64,000 nt of DNA, from contig NZ_CP031217.1 of assembly GCF_003346815.1 (NCBI RefSeq), positions 1,674,001-1,738,000 of the forward strand. The letters are read 5' to 3'. Both the position numbers and the translations under genes were made by a program. The stretch comes from Halarcobacter bivalviorum (GTDB lineage Bacteria; Campylobacterota; Campylobacteria; Campylobacterales; Arcobacteraceae). Shown here in pieces: positions 1-9,526 of this stretch. Numbering within the stretch: the stretch's first letter is position 1; each line of letters opens with the position of its first letter. Below the pieces are notes generated by a model, which was not told the DNA's origin, did not search any database, and saw only the letters and a list, made by a program, of their open reading frames with translations.

Positions 1-682
1 TGATATTCCAAAAGTTGCTATCTTTTTTCACTAAACTTTTATATTTTTCTTCAATAAATAGTGTATAAAAAATATTATCATTCTTCAGGTTTTTCTTTAC
101 TACTTTACCAACTACAAAACTTTTATATAAAATAGGTGTACCTACTTCTAAACTACCCTTTGAAGATTTTAAAGTTAAAAACAACCCCTCTTCAAAATAG
201 TTAATTGGTCTTTCAAAAGCTGCTTCAAAAGTATATTGTTCCTCTAATTTTTCTATCTCTTCTATACTTTGAGCATTTGGCATTGCTTCAATATAAATAC
301 CACTTAAAATAGTATTTAAACCTGAAATCTCTGTAAGTGAAGCTTTAGGTTCCACTTTCCAAAACTTTGTTCCCTCTTTTGCAACTAAAGATAAAGCATT
401 TTTATCAACTTCTATTTTTACTAAAAATCTATTTAAATTTGTCTCATCAACATCAATACTTGTCACAACTCCTATTTTTATTCCCTTATATTTCAAAGGT
501 GTTTTATCAACAAGAAAACCTTCTGCATTATCAAAATAAACACCTATTTCTTCTCCTTGCTTATCAAAATGTTTATATAACATTGATGCAGAAATAAGTA
601 AAGCAATAAAAGGTAGAAGCCAAATTAAAAATACTATTTTTTTACTCTTTTTTACACTTTCATGTTCTATTTCTTCATTCAT
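1..682 (-). CDS. pqiB: PqiB-like MCE-domain protein (partial, 3' end off window)
   Basis: The N-terminal ~227 residues are present; the gene runs off the left edge. It begins MNEEIEHESVKKSKK, followed by one membrane segment (about residues 15-36) and then MCE-type repeats containing a YKGIKIGVV motif and later VGTPILYKSFVVGKV. PqiB proteins are membrane-anchored stacks of MCE rings that carry lipid across the periplasm. The gene starts 3 bases after the second pqiA half, so the three genes form one operon. Family assignment is good; the number of MCE domains cannot be counted here. Confidence 0.8.
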   Translation of the reverse strand, partial: MNEEIEHESVKKSKKIVFLIWLLPFIALLISASMLYKHFDKQGEEIGVYFDNAEGFLVDKTPLKYKGIKIGVVTSIDVDETNLNRFLVKIEVDKNALSLVAKEGTKFWKVEPKASLTEISGLNTILSGIYIEAMPNAQSIEEIEKLEEQYTFEAAFERPINYFEEGLFLTLKSSKGSLEVGTPILYKSFVVGKVVKKNLKNDNIFYTLFIEEKYKSLVKKDSNFWNI

Positions 683-685
683 TTA

Positions 686-1303
686 TTAATCCTTATCCCA
701 TAATGTTCGTGTATCAAAACTCTCGGTTGCTAGCATTGTTGAAATAACAACAATAGTAAAAGCCACAGCAGCTAATCCTGCTGTAATATTTGATAAATTT
801 CCAAATTGAACCATTACTATCATTAAAGCAACAACAAAGATATCAAGCATTGACCACTTACCTATAAATTTTATAATCCTATAATATTTTGTAGCATTTT
901 TAGCTAATGATATTTTATTATACTTAGTTATATACAAAAGATATAATAAAACTACTAATTTAAATATTGGTACAGCAATACTAGCGACAAAGATAACAAA
1001 AGCTATTAAATAAGATTTTGTTTGAAAAAAGTAAACAATACCATCAAAAATTGTATTTGCTTCAACAACACCTAAAGTAGTAACTTCCATCATTGGTAAA
1101 ATATTTGCTGGAAACAAAAAAATAATTGCTACAATAGTAAAACTAAATGTTTTAACTAACGAATATTCATCCCTTTGTTTTAATTTACTCTTACATTTTC
1201 TACAAACTTTTTCTTTTACCTTTGAAACACTATTACAATGTTTACACAAAACTAAGCCTAAGTCTTTATCACTTTTGTATTTCATTTTCATTCCAAACAT
1301 CAT
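686..1303 (-). CDS. pqiA: PqiA-type membrane protein, second half-length copy
   Basis: A 205-residue integral membrane protein with two CxxC pairs (C20/C23 and C34/C37) in front of four hydrophobic segments. This is the layout of one PqiA half. In Escherichia coli PqiA is a single chain with two such halves; here each half is its own gene. It overlaps the upstream half gene by 35 bases. A start at the seventh codon (base 1285) has a better-placed GGA than the first ATG, so the true N-terminus may be six residues shorter. PqiA is thought to be the inner-membrane partner of PqiB. Confidence 0.75.
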   Translation of the reverse strand: MMFGMKMKYKSDKDLGLVLCKHCNSVSKVKEKVCRKCKSKLKQRDEYSLVKTFSFTIVAIIFLFPANILPMMEVTTLGVVEANTIFDGIVYFFQTKSYLIAFVIFVASIAVPIFKLVVLLYLLYITKYNKISLAKNATKYYRIIKFIGKWSMLDIFVVALMIVMVQFGNLSNITAGLAAVAFTIVVISTMLATESFDTRTLWDKD

Positions 1304-1880
1304 AAGGATTAAATAATGCCATAGTCAAAGACATCATCAGTAAAAAACATAAAAAGAAATAAAAACCCATACCTATATCTAAAGTTGCCATTTTTTGAAG
1401 TTTAATAATTGCTACTACAATACTAATCATATATATTTCACCCATCTGCCACTCTAAAAGATGTTCGTAAAACTTCAATGGTTTGGAAACATATTTAGCA
1501 CTTTTACCTAATTTTAAAGGAATTAAAATAGACATAATTAATATTAACATACAAAGAGGAACTATTATTCCAATAAAAGTAATCAATATAGAAACAGCGG
1601 TATATCCATTTTTAAAAAATATTAATAGAGTCTCTACTAAAGTTGTAGTCTGCTTCAAATCTAATATTTCAAGACTTAATAGAGGTAAAAAGATTGCTGG
1701 TATAAAAAGAATTATTGAAGTTATTGCAAAAAGTAATACTGTTAAGTAATCTTGTCCATACTTATAAATCAAAGCATTACATCTTGGACAATGAAATTGA
1801 TGATTGTAATCTAATTGTGGTTTATTTAAAACAAGACCACAATCTTTACAAATAGTTATTTTCTCTAACTCTTCGGACAA
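1269..1880 (-). CDS. pqiA: PqiA-type membrane protein, first half-length copy
   Basis: A 203-residue protein with two CxxC pairs (C11/C14 and C31/C34) followed by about four membrane segments, including a proline-rich FIPAIFLPLLSLEIL stretch typical of PqiA. It is the first gene of the pqiA-pqiA-pqiB operon. Its start lies about 70 bases from the divergent efflux operon start at 1952, so the promoters of the two operons must be packed into that gap. The two PqiA halves are similar in plan but clearly diverged, so this looks like an old split and not a recent frameshift. Confidence 0.75.
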   Translation of the reverse strand: MSEELEKITICKDCGLVLNKPQLDYNHQFHCPRCNALIYKYGQDYLTVLLFAITSIILFIPAIFLPLLSLEILDLKQTTTLVETLLIFFKNGYTAVSILITFIGIIVPLCMLILIMSILIPLKLGKSAKYVSKPLKFYEHLLEWQMGEIYMISIVVAIIKLQKMATLDIGMGFYFFLCFLLMMSLTMALFNPYDVWNENEIQK

Positions 1881-1951
1881 TGTATTTCCTTTTTTTCTTA
1901 AAGGTATATTATAGTATATTATTAATAATTAAAATATCAAAGGTAAAAGAT

Positions 1952-3085
1952 ATGAAATTAAAAAAACTATTTATATTTAGCTTAACGATTATTACTTTAG
2001 TTGTTTTTTCTGCTTGTAGCGATAAAAAAGAAGAACAAAAACTTCCCCTTGAAGAAAAAAAAGTTAAGGTTGATGTTCATACTATAAAAAAACAGACTTA
2101 TCCTATTTGGGTAAATTTTTCTGGAAAAACAGAAGCATTTAAAGATGTATCTATTACGTCAAGAGTTACAGGTGAATTAAAAAATAGATATTTTGAAGCT
2201 GGAGACCAAGTAAAAAAAGATCAACTTCTATTTAAAATAGATGATATCAAATATAAAAATATTGTTGAGCAAAAAGAGGCTTCATTACAAAAAGATAAAG
2301 CAAGTTTAAATCTGGCTATTGCAAATGTAAAAAGATATTCTCCTTTAGTAGAAAAAGGTCTTGCTCCAAAAGAGAAACTTGACCAATTAATTGCTGAACA
2401 AAAACAGTTAAAAGCTGTAGTTGATGCAGATATTGCAACTTTAAAACAAGCAAAACTTGATGTTGAATATACAGAGATAAAAGCTACGATTGATGGAGTT
2501 ATTGGAAAACCTTTAGTTGATATTGGAAATATGATAAATGCTTCTTCTACAGAGTTAGCAAAAGTTGTTCAATCAAACCCTTTATATACAAATTTTAATC
2601 CTAGTACAGATGAAGTTTCATTAATCAAAAAATATAAATCTGAAGAGAAACCAAAGGTTGAAGTTATTCAGTCTCAAAATGAATACAACACTGTAAAAAC
2701 AACTGGTTATGTAGATTTTATTGATAGTGTTACAAATGAAACTACAGGAACAGTTGCTATGAGAGCTATAATTAATAATGATGATAATCTTCTACTTCCA
2801 GGAACTTTTGTAGAGATTAATCTATTTATTACTGATCAAATTCCTGTAATTGCTATTAGTCCTAATAATTTAGGTCAAAACCAATTAGGACCTTATGTTC
2901 TAGTTGTAAATGCTGAAAATAAAATAGAGACAAGACAATTAAAATTAAATTATAGTAATAATGACTTAGTAATTATCTCTGAAGGTTTACAAGAAGGAGA
3001 TAAAGTTGTTGTAAGTGATATTACTAAACTTAGAAACAGTATGAGTGTAGAGGCTACCCAAGTAGCAAACCCAATTAAATTTTAG
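1952..3085 (+). CDS. RND efflux periplasmic adaptor lipoprotein (AcrA/MexA type)
   Basis: A membrane-fusion protein that links an inner-membrane RND pump to an outer-membrane channel. The start at 1952 is chosen because it gives a lipoprotein signal (MKLKKLFIF..., lipobox FSAC, Cys22) and has AAAGG eight bases upstream; the longer frame from 1880 would read through the promoter. The mature part shows the adaptor order: a lipoyl/barrel strand region, an alpha-helical hairpin (about residues 75-140 of the lipoprotein, rich in K, A and Q), then a beta-barrel region. The length of 377 residues is normal. It is the first gene of an operon with the pump and channel. Confidence 0.88.
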   Translation: MKLKKLFIFSLTIITLVVFSACSDKKEEQKLPLEEKKVKVDVHTIKKQTYPIWVNFSGKTEAFKDVSITSRVTGELKNRYFEAGDQVKKDQLLFKIDDIKYKNIVEQKEASLQKDKASLNLAIANVKRYSPLVEKGLAPKEKLDQLIAEQKQLKAVVDADIATLKQAKLDVEYTEIKATIDGVIGKPLVDIGNMINASSTELAKVVQSNPLYTNFNPSTDEVSLIKKYKSEEKPKVEVIQSQNEYNTVKTTGYVDFIDSVTNETTGTVAMRAIINNDDNLLLPGTFVEINLFITDQIPVIAISPNNLGQNQLGPYVLVVNAENKIETRQLKLNYSNNDLVIISEGLQEGDKVVVSDITKLRNSMSVEATQVANPIKF

Positions 3086-3094
3086 GAGAATTTT

Positions 3095-6000
3095 ATGTTC
3101 TCAATATTTTTTATAGACCGTCCTATTTTTGCAAAAGTTATCTCAATCTTTATTATGATTGTAGGACTTATTGCACTTTATTTATTACCTGTTGCACAGT
3201 TTCCACAAATAACACCACCTACTATACAAGTTAGTGCAACTTTTACAGGTGGAAGTGCACAAGTAGTTGAAAGTTCTGTTACAACTCCTATAGAAGAGCA
3301 GTTAAATGGTATTGAAGGTATGATTTATATGGATTCAACTTCCTCTTCAGATGGAAACTCTACTATAAATTTATACTTTGAATCAGGCTATGATTTAGAT
3401 GTAGCTGCAATTGATGTACAAAATAGAGTTGCTCTTGCTACACCAATTTTACCAGATAGTGTAAAACAAAGGGGAGTTACAACAAAGAAAAAGTCAACTT
3501 CAATGGTTCAAATTCTTACAATAGAATCAAACGATCCAAGCCATGACGCTCTATTTTTATCAAACTTTGCAAGTATTAATATTTCAGAAGAATTAAAAAG
3601 AATTGATGGAGTGGGAGATGTTCAAAACTTAGGAGAAAGAAAATACTCTATGAGAATTTGGATGAATCCTGATAAATTATCAAGTTTAAACCTTGGTATT
3701 AATGAAGTTATTGCCGCAATTAAAGAACAAAATACAGAAGCAGCTTTAGGTTCTATTGGTTCAAGTCCAAATAGCTCTTCAAATAAATTTCAATACACTC
3801 TTACTTCAAAAACAAAACTTGAATCAGCACAAGAGTTTGAAGACATCATAGTAAGACATAATAATGATGGAAGTAAAGTAAGAATTAAAGATATAGCAAG
3901 GGTTGAATTAGGAGCAGAAAACTATAGCTGGTCTGCAAAACTAAACAATAAACCTACTGCATTGTTAGGTATTTATCAATTACCTGGAGCAAATGCTTTA
4001 GATGTAGCAAAACAAGTTGGAGAAAAGATAGAACAACTAAAACAAAGATTTCCTGAAGGCGTAGTAGTAAAACCAACTTATGATACTACAAAATTCGTAG
4101 AGATTTCTATTAAAGAGGTTATTGTTACACTATTTGAAGCTTTACTTCTTGTTTTACTTGTAGTTTACTTCTTCTTACAATCATTTAGAACAACAATTAT
4201 TCCAGCAATTGCTATTCCTGTATCTTTAATAGGTACTTTTGCCCTACTTCTAGCTATGGATTTTTCAATTAATACCTTAACTTTATTTGGTCTAATCTTA
4301 GCAATTGGTATTGTTGTTGATGATGCTATTATTGTAGTTGAAAATGTTGAATCAAACTTAGAAAAAAATCCTGACTTAAGTGTAAAAGAGGCTACAAAAA
4401 CAGCTATGAAAGAGGTTTTTGCACCTGTTATTTCTACAACCTTAGTACTTCTTGCCGTATTTGTTCCTGTAACTTTTATTCCAGGAATTTCAGGAGCTTT
4501 ATATCAACAATTTGCAACAACAATTGCTTTTGCAGTAATTATCTCTTCTATTAATGCACTTACACTTTCACCTGCTCTTTGTGCAACACTTTTAAAAAGA
4601 AAACAAAAAAACTCACAAGAAGATAAAAAAAATATTATCTTTGAGAAATTTGATAATGCCTTAGAGAGTTTTAAAGTAATCTATAAAAAAATCTTAGAAA
4701 AGATTATAAAGTACTGGCAAGTTGCAGCATTTGTATATATTATTTTATTAGGATTAACATATTTTGCTTTTAAAACTTTACCAACTGGATTTATTCCAAA
4801 TGAAGACCAAGGAACACTTGTAGCTTCAGTTGCTTTACAAGCAGGAACAACTTTAAATAAAACAGAAGATACAGCAAATAAAGTAGTTGAATTAATGAAA
4901 GAGACAAAAGGGGTAAAAGATGTTATCTCTGTTTCAGGATTCAATCTAATTAGTGGAGCTTTAGACTCATCTAATGCAACAATATTCTTAGTTTTAGAGG
5001 ATTGGGAAAAAAGAACTACAAAAGAGACTTCTGTTGATTCTATTACAAATATAATAAATAAAAAAGCTAGTGAGCAAATTGAAAATGCTACTATTCAAGT
5101 ATTTAATATGCCTTCAATTCCAGGAATTTCAGCAGTTGGAGGTTTTGAAGTAAAACTTCAAAATCTTCAATCAATGAATATTAAAGAGTTTGAACAAAGA
5201 GCACATGATTTTATACAAAAATTAAATGAAGAAAAATCTATTATGATGGCATATACTAGTTTTAATAGTAACTATCCTCAATACTATATTGATATAAATA
5301 GAGATAAAGTTGCTTCTTTAGAATTAAAACTAAATGATGTTTTCTCTGTACTTCAAACCTACCTTGGTTCTTTATATGTAAATGATTTTAATAAATATGG
5401 AAAAACATATAGAGTTTTTATTCAAGCTGACCAAAACTTTAGAGAAGAAAAGAACTCAATAAATAACTTCTTTGTAAAAAATTCTAAAGGAGATATTGTT
5501 CCTTTAAGTGCTATTGTTGAGATTAAAAGAACAAGTGGAGTTAGTACAATTACTCACTTTAATTCATACCAAAGTATTGCAATAAATGGAGTTCATAATA
5601 TCAAAGATGGCTATAGTTCAGGAGATGCAATTAAAGCAATTGAAAAAGTTGCAAAAGAGACTTTAGGAAGTGAAGTAGGATATGAGTTTGCAGGTATGAG
5701 CTTACAAGAAAAAGAAGCAGGAAATGCAGCAATGTATATCTTCTTATTATCGATTTTAATGGTATTTTTATTCCTTTCAGCACAATATGAATCATGGATG
5801 ATGCCTTTAATGATTATGCTTCCTATTCCAACAGTTATGTTTGGAGCTTTAGGCGCTAATATGATGGCAGGACTTTTAAATAATACTTATACTCAAATAG
5901 GACTTGTACTTCTTATTGGTATGAGTTCAAAAAATGCTATTTTAATTGTAGAGTTTGCAAAAGAGTTAAGAGATAAAGGACAAACTATAGTTGATGCAGC

Positions 6001-6241
6001 AATAAATGCCTCTCTTCTTAGACTTAGAGCTATTTTAATGACTATTTTCTCATTTTTACTTGGTATTTTACCTCTTGTTTTTGCAAGTGGTGCAGGAGCT
6101 GTATCAAGACAATCTTTAGGTACTGCTGTATTTGGAGGGATGATTATGTCTACATTTTTAACTCTACTATTAACCCCTGTACTTTTTGTAGTTTTACAAA
6201 GATTAAGAGAAGCAAGAAAGGAGAAAACAGATGTTCAATAA
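3095..6241 (+). CDS. RND multidrug efflux pump permease (AcrB/CmeB type, HAE1)
   Basis: A 1048-residue inner-membrane proton-driven exporter of the hydrophobe/amphiphile efflux family. It starts MFSIFFIDRPIFAKV, the usual first helix, and carries the paired aspartates of the proton relay in IGIVVDDAIIVVEN (Asp409/Asp410). Two large periplasmic loops and 12 predicted membrane helices fit the family length. It begins nine bases after the adaptor stop with AGGAG upstream. Its end overlaps the channel gene by 11 bases. Substrates cannot be told from sequence; bile salts, dyes and antibiotics are usual for relatives in Campylobacterota. Confidence 0.93.
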   Translation: MFSIFFIDRPIFAKVISIFIMIVGLIALYLLPVAQFPQITPPTIQVSATFTGGSAQVVESSVTTPIEEQLNGIEGMIYMDSTSSSDGNSTINLYFESGYDLDVAAIDVQNRVALATPILPDSVKQRGVTTKKKSTSMVQILTIESNDPSHDALFLSNFASINISEELKRIDGVGDVQNLGERKYSMRIWMNPDKLSSLNLGINEVIAAIKEQNTEAALGSIGSSPNSSSNKFQYTLTSKTKLESAQEFEDIIVRHNNDGSKVRIKDIARVELGAENYSWSAKLNNKPTALLGIYQLPGANALDVAKQVGEKIEQLKQRFPEGVVVKPTYDTTKFVEISIKEVIVTLFEALLLVLLVVYFFLQSFRTTIIPAIAIPVSLIGTFALLLAMDFSINTLTLFGLILAIGIVVDDAIIVVENVESNLEKNPDLSVKEATKTAMKEVFAPVISTTLVLLAVFVPVTFIPGISGALYQQFATTIAFAVIISSINALTLSPALCATLLKRKQKNSQEDKKNIIFEKFDNALESFKVIYKKILEKIIKYWQVAAFVYIILLGLTYFAFKTLPTGFIPNEDQGTLVASVALQAGTTLNKTEDTANKVVELMKETKGVKDVISVSGFNLISGALDSSNATIFLVLEDWEKRTTKETSVDSITNIINKKASEQIENATIQVFNMPSIPGISAVGGFEVKLQNLQSMNIKEFEQRAHDFIQKLNEEKSIMMAYTSFNSNYPQYYIDINRDKVASLELKLNDVFSVLQTYLGSLYVNDFNKYGKTYRVFIQADQNFREEKNSINNFFVKNSKGDIVPLSAIVEIKRTSGVSTITHFNSYQSIAINGVHNIKDGYSSGDAIKAIEKVAKETLGSEVGYEFAGMSLQEKEAGNAAMYIFLLSILMVFLFLSAQYESWMMPLMIMLPIPTVMFGALGANMMAGLLNNTYTQIGLVLLIGMSSKNAILIVEFAKELRDKGQTIVDAAINASLLRLRAILMTIFSFLLGILPLVFASGAGAVSRQSLGTAVFGGMIMSTFLTLLLTPVLFVVLQRLREARKEKTDVQ

Positions 6242-7517
6242 AAAATTCTTAATTACAAGCTTTTGTTGTTTTTTTCTAGTATCAGCAAATGCAAAAGAGT
6301 TATCTTTAGAGGAGCTAATAGATATTGCTTTAAATAATAATACAAATATTCAAATAACTAAAAATCAAAAAGATGTAAGTGAACAAAAACTTAGGCAAGC
6401 TAAAGCTTTATATCTTCCTCAAGTTACTTCTGTAGCAAATACAGGAGAGTATGATATTAAACAAAATGGAATAAAAGAAGATGGTACTGTAAATAGTGTA
6501 ACCCTTAGTGCAAATCAACTTATTTATGATTTCGGTAAAACAACAAGTGCTATTAAAGCTTCAAGTTATAATGTTGAAGCTTCAAGTAATGATGTTACTT
6601 CTACAGTACAAGAGATAGTATTAGCAGTAAAAAAAGCATATTTTGAGATTTTAAATAAATACCAACAAATAATTGTGGCAAAAGAGGCTGTTAAGCTTGA
6701 TGAATTACAACTCTCTCAAGCAGAAGAGTACTTTAAAGCAGGTATTAGAACTCAAATAGATATTACAAATGCCCAACTTCAATTATCAAACTCAAATTTA
6801 AAACTTATTCAAGCTCAATATGATTTAAAAAGAGCAAAAACAAATCTTATCTCTATCTTAGGAAAAAATATAAGTGAAGATTTAAGTGTTCAAGTAGATA
6901 AAGGAAATATTAACTCTCTTGCAAAAAATGCTACTTTAAATTATCAAGATACTAATAATCTAATTGGAATTGCGCTAAAAAATAGAGCTGAAATAAAAAA
7001 ATATGATTCATTGATTAATGCAAATAAACAAAATCTTAAAAATGCAACTTATCAATATTTACCAACTATTGATGTGAGTGCTTCTTATAATGAACAAGAT
7101 TCTGATGATATTACTTCTTTAGATTCAAATCAAACTGCTGTTTTATTAAATCTAAAATGGGATATTTTTACAGGCTTTTCAAGGGATGCAAATAGAAAAA
7201 TTGCCCTTTCAAATCTTAGCTCTTCATATAAACAAAAAGAGCAACAAGAATTAGCAATAATCGAAGCAGTGACAAATGCTCATCTAAATACAAAACAAAG
7301 CTTTGAAACTATAAAGATTAGCTTACTTAGTTTAGATTTAGCTACAAGAAACTTAGATTTAGCACAACAAAGATATAAAGCAGGTTTAAATGATTTACTT
7401 GAATTAAATGATGCTAAATTAGAGTATACACAAGCAAAATCAAACCTTGTAAACACCTATTATGCTCATTTAGTAAATAGTGCAAACTTAGAGTATAGTT
7501 TAGGAATTATAAAATGA
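6231..7517 (+). CDS. TolC-family outer-membrane efflux channel
   Basis: A 428-residue outer-membrane factor with a signal peptide ending near SANA (residue 21) and two long repeated helical regions typical of TolC, each with a run like YFKAGIRTQIDITNAQLQLS and RYKAGLNDLLELNDAKL. It completes the tripartite pump with the adaptor and permease just upstream, with which it overlaps by 11 bases. Its last bases overlap the phospholipase start by four bases (ATGA), so translation of the next gene is probably coupled to it. Confidence 0.9.
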   Translation: MFNKKFLITSFCCFFLVSANAKELSLEELIDIALNNNTNIQITKNQKDVSEQKLRQAKALYLPQVTSVANTGEYDIKQNGIKEDGTVNSVTLSANQLIYDFGKTTSAIKASSYNVEASSNDVTSTVQEIVLAVKKAYFEILNKYQQIIVAKEAVKLDELQLSQAEEYFKAGIRTQIDITNAQLQLSNSNLKLIQAQYDLKRAKTNLISILGKNISEDLSVQVDKGNINSLAKNATLNYQDTNNLIGIALKNRAEIKKYDSLINANKQNLKNATYQYLPTIDVSASYNEQDSDDITSLDSNQTAVLLNLKWDIFTGFSRDANRKIALSNLSSSYKQKEQQELAIIEAVTNAHLNTKQSFETIKISLLSLDLATRNLDLAQQRYKAGLNDLLELNDAKLEYTQAKSNLVNTYYAHLVNSANLEYSLGIIK

Positions 7518-8494
7518 AAAAACTTTTATTATTACCTCTTTTTTGTTTACTTTTAAATGCTCAAGATAAAGAAGAGCTTTTAAAGCAAGCACAAGAATAT
7601 GAAAAAAAACAAGACTATAAAAATGCAATGCTTATTTATAAAAAAATTGCAGAAAATAAAACAATAGAGTTTCCAAAAGAAGAAGCTATTGCAATAGTTG
7701 AAAAACCAGAGATTAAACCAATAAAGAAGAATCTTAATACAATTGAAGATAAAGAGACAAAATCTACAATTGAGCAAATTTTAGAATCATCTTTTGATAT
7801 TTATCCTTATCAAGAAAACTACTTCTTTCCTATCTCATATGATACAAAATCAAGAGATGATAGAAAAAGAAATGAAACAAAATTTCAATTAAGTATAAAA
7901 AAACCAATCATTCATGACTTCTTTGGTCTTGATGAAACTTTCTATTTTGGTTATACCCAAACTTCATGGTGGCAGTTATACCATGATTCATCTCCTTTTA
8001 GAGAGACAAATTATAAACCTGAAGTTTTTGTAACTATTCCATATGGGAAAAAAGACAAAACAGCCTTAAAAGCTTTTAAAGCAGGTTTTTTACATGAATC
8101 AAATGGACAAAGTGAAGAGAAGTCAAGGTCATGGAATAGAATCTATTTAGAAAGCTTTTTTCAATATGAAAACTTATTTATAGTCCCTAGAGTTTGGTAT
8201 AGAATAAAAGAGGATAAAAATAGCGATGATAACCATGATATTCAAGACTATTTAGGTTATGGGGATGTAACTTTTGTTTATCCATATAAAGAGCATACTT
8301 TTAAACTTCTATTTAGAAATAATTTAAAATCAAATAATAATAGAAGCTATGGACAACTTGATTGGACTTTCCCATTTTTTGGTTCAAAAAACACTTTTGG
8401 ACATATTCAACTTTCAAGTGGTTATGGAGATAGTTTAATTGATTATAATGAAGATATTACAAGAATAAATTTTGGTATCTCTTTATCAAGATAG
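7514..8494 (+). CDS. pldA: Outer-membrane phospholipase A (OMPLA) with N-terminal extension
   Basis: A 326-residue outer-membrane lipase that would hydrolyse phospholipids misplaced in the outer leaflet. A signal peptide (to about LLLNAQ, residue 16) precedes a charged helical stretch (about 17-50) resembling a single tetratricopeptide-like unit, then the barrel. The catalytic triad is visible: His194 and Ser196 in HESNGQ and Asn208 in SRSWNR, with the same 14-residue His-Asn spacing as E. coli His142/Ser144/Asn156. It sits in the efflux operon, overlapping tolC by four bases, which is an unusual partner for this enzyme. Confidence 0.9.
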   Translation: MKKLLLLPLFCLLLNAQDKEELLKQAQEYEKKQDYKNAMLIYKKIAENKTIEFPKEEAIAIVEKPEIKPIKKNLNTIEDKETKSTIEQILESSFDIYPYQENYFFPISYDTKSRDDRKRNETKFQLSIKKPIIHDFFGLDETFYFGYTQTSWWQLYHDSSPFRETNYKPEVFVTIPYGKKDKTALKAFKAGFLHESNGQSEEKSRSWNRIYLESFFQYENLFIVPRVWYRIKEDKNSDDNHDIQDYLGYGDVTFVYPYKEHTFKLLFRNNLKSNNNRSYGQLDWTFPFFGSKNTFGHIQLSSGYGDSLIDYNEDITRINFGISLSR

Positions 8495-8501
8495 GAAAAG
8501 A

Positions 8502-8891
8502 ATGTTAACTATTAAAAACTTAGACCATTTTGTTTTAACAGTAAAGGATATAGCTAAAACAGTAGAGTTTTATACAAATGTTTTAGGTATGGAAAAAGAG
8601 ATTTTCAAAGAGTCAAGAGTTGCTTTAAAATATGGTAACTCTAAAATAAACTTACATCAGTTAGGAAAAGAGTTTGAACCAAAAGCTTTTAATGTAAAAG
8701 AAGGAAGTGCAGACTTATGTTTTATTATAAATTGCTCTTTAGAAGAAGCAAAAAAACATATCAATAGTTTTGGAATAGAACTTGAATATGATATTGTAAA
8801 AAGAACCGGAGCTTTAGGAGAGATTGAATCTATTTACATAAGAGACCCAGATAAAAATCTAATAGAGCTTTCAAACTATCAAAAAGGATAA
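8502..8891 (+). CDS. VOC-superfamily protein (glyoxalase/dioxygenase fold)
   Basis: A 129-residue vicinal-oxygen-chelate protein starting MLTIKNLDHFVLTV, with a candidate metal ligand His9, a second in INLHQ and a terminal Glu in NLIELSNY. The start at 8502 is preferred to the longer frame from 8472 because it avoids running inside pldA and has AGGA upstream. Substrate is unknown; close families include small dioxygenase-like or virulence-associated VOC proteins. It follows pldA by seven bases and precedes the LysE exporter by four, so it is part of the same transcript. Confidence 0.82.
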   Translation: MLTIKNLDHFVLTVKDIAKTVEFYTNVLGMEKEIFKESRVALKYGNSKINLHQLGKEFEPKAFNVKEGSADLCFIINCSLEEAKKHINSFGIELEYDIVKRTGALGEIESIYIRDPDKNLIELSNYQKG

Positions 8892-8895
8892 AGAT

Positions 8896-9510
8896 ATGGA
8901 TTTATTAAATATTTTAGCCTTTTCCTCAGCTATGTTTTTGTTAGCTATAACACCAGGTCCTGGTGTATTTGCAACTATATCAAGAGGTTTGGCTAGTGGT
9001 TTTTCTCATGCTGCGATTTTAGTTGCAGGCTTAGTTCTTGGGGATATTATCTTCTTATTACTTGCTATTTATGGTTTAAATGCCATTGCCTCAATTTTAG
9101 GAGAACTTTTTGTTCTTGTTAAATATCTAGGTGGAGCATATTTAATCTATTTAGGATATAAAATCCTAACTTCAAAGGAAGAAAAAACTAATGTAGATGC
9201 AGTAAAAGAATTATCTTGGAAAAAAAACTTTATGACAGGACTAATAATAACTCTAGCTAATCCTAAAGTTATTCTCTTTTATCTTGGTTTTTTACCTACA
9301 TTTATGAATTTACAAACCTTGACTCTTAGTGATATTTTTATTGTTTGTTTACTTGTTATACTTGTACTTGGCTCAGTAATGCTAACTTATGCTTATAGTG
9401 CAAGTGGAGCAAAAAAGTTATTCAAAAGTAAAAAAGCAAAAAGAAAAATGAATCTTGCAGCCGGTTCTGTTATGATAACTGCAGGAGGAGCATTAATAAT
9501 AAAAGCTTGA
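8896..9510 (+). CDS. LysE/RhtB-family amino-acid exporter
   Basis: A 204-residue membrane protein with about six hydrophobic helices and the family motif AITPGPGVFATISRG near residues 17-31, plus the mid-protein signature ANPKVILFYLGFLP. These exporters remove amino acids such as lysine, homoserine or threonine, or small analogues, from the cell. It is the last gene of the efflux-pldA-VOC operon and ends in a hairpin shared with the convergent potassium channel. Substrate cannot be told from the sequence. Confidence 0.88.
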   Translation: MDLLNILAFSSAMFLLAITPGPGVFATISRGLASGFSHAAILVAGLVLGDIIFLLLAIYGLNAIASILGELFVLVKYLGGAYLIYLGYKILTSKEEKTNVDAVKELSWKKNFMTGLIITLANPKVILFYLGFLPTFMNLQTLTLSDIFIVCLLVILVLGSVMLTYAYSASGAKKLFKSKKAKRKMNLAAGSVMITAGGALIIKA

Positions 9511-9526
9511 TTTATAAGCTTTTATT
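9498..9526. terminator. Bidirectional terminator between lysE-like and K+ channel genes
   Basis: An 11-bp perfect inverted repeat, AATAAAAGCTT at 9498-9508 and AAGCTTTTATT at 9516-9526 with a 7-base loop, covers the last codons of the exporter and the gap to the convergent channel gene. T-rich tracts lie on both sides. Confidence 0.6.
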
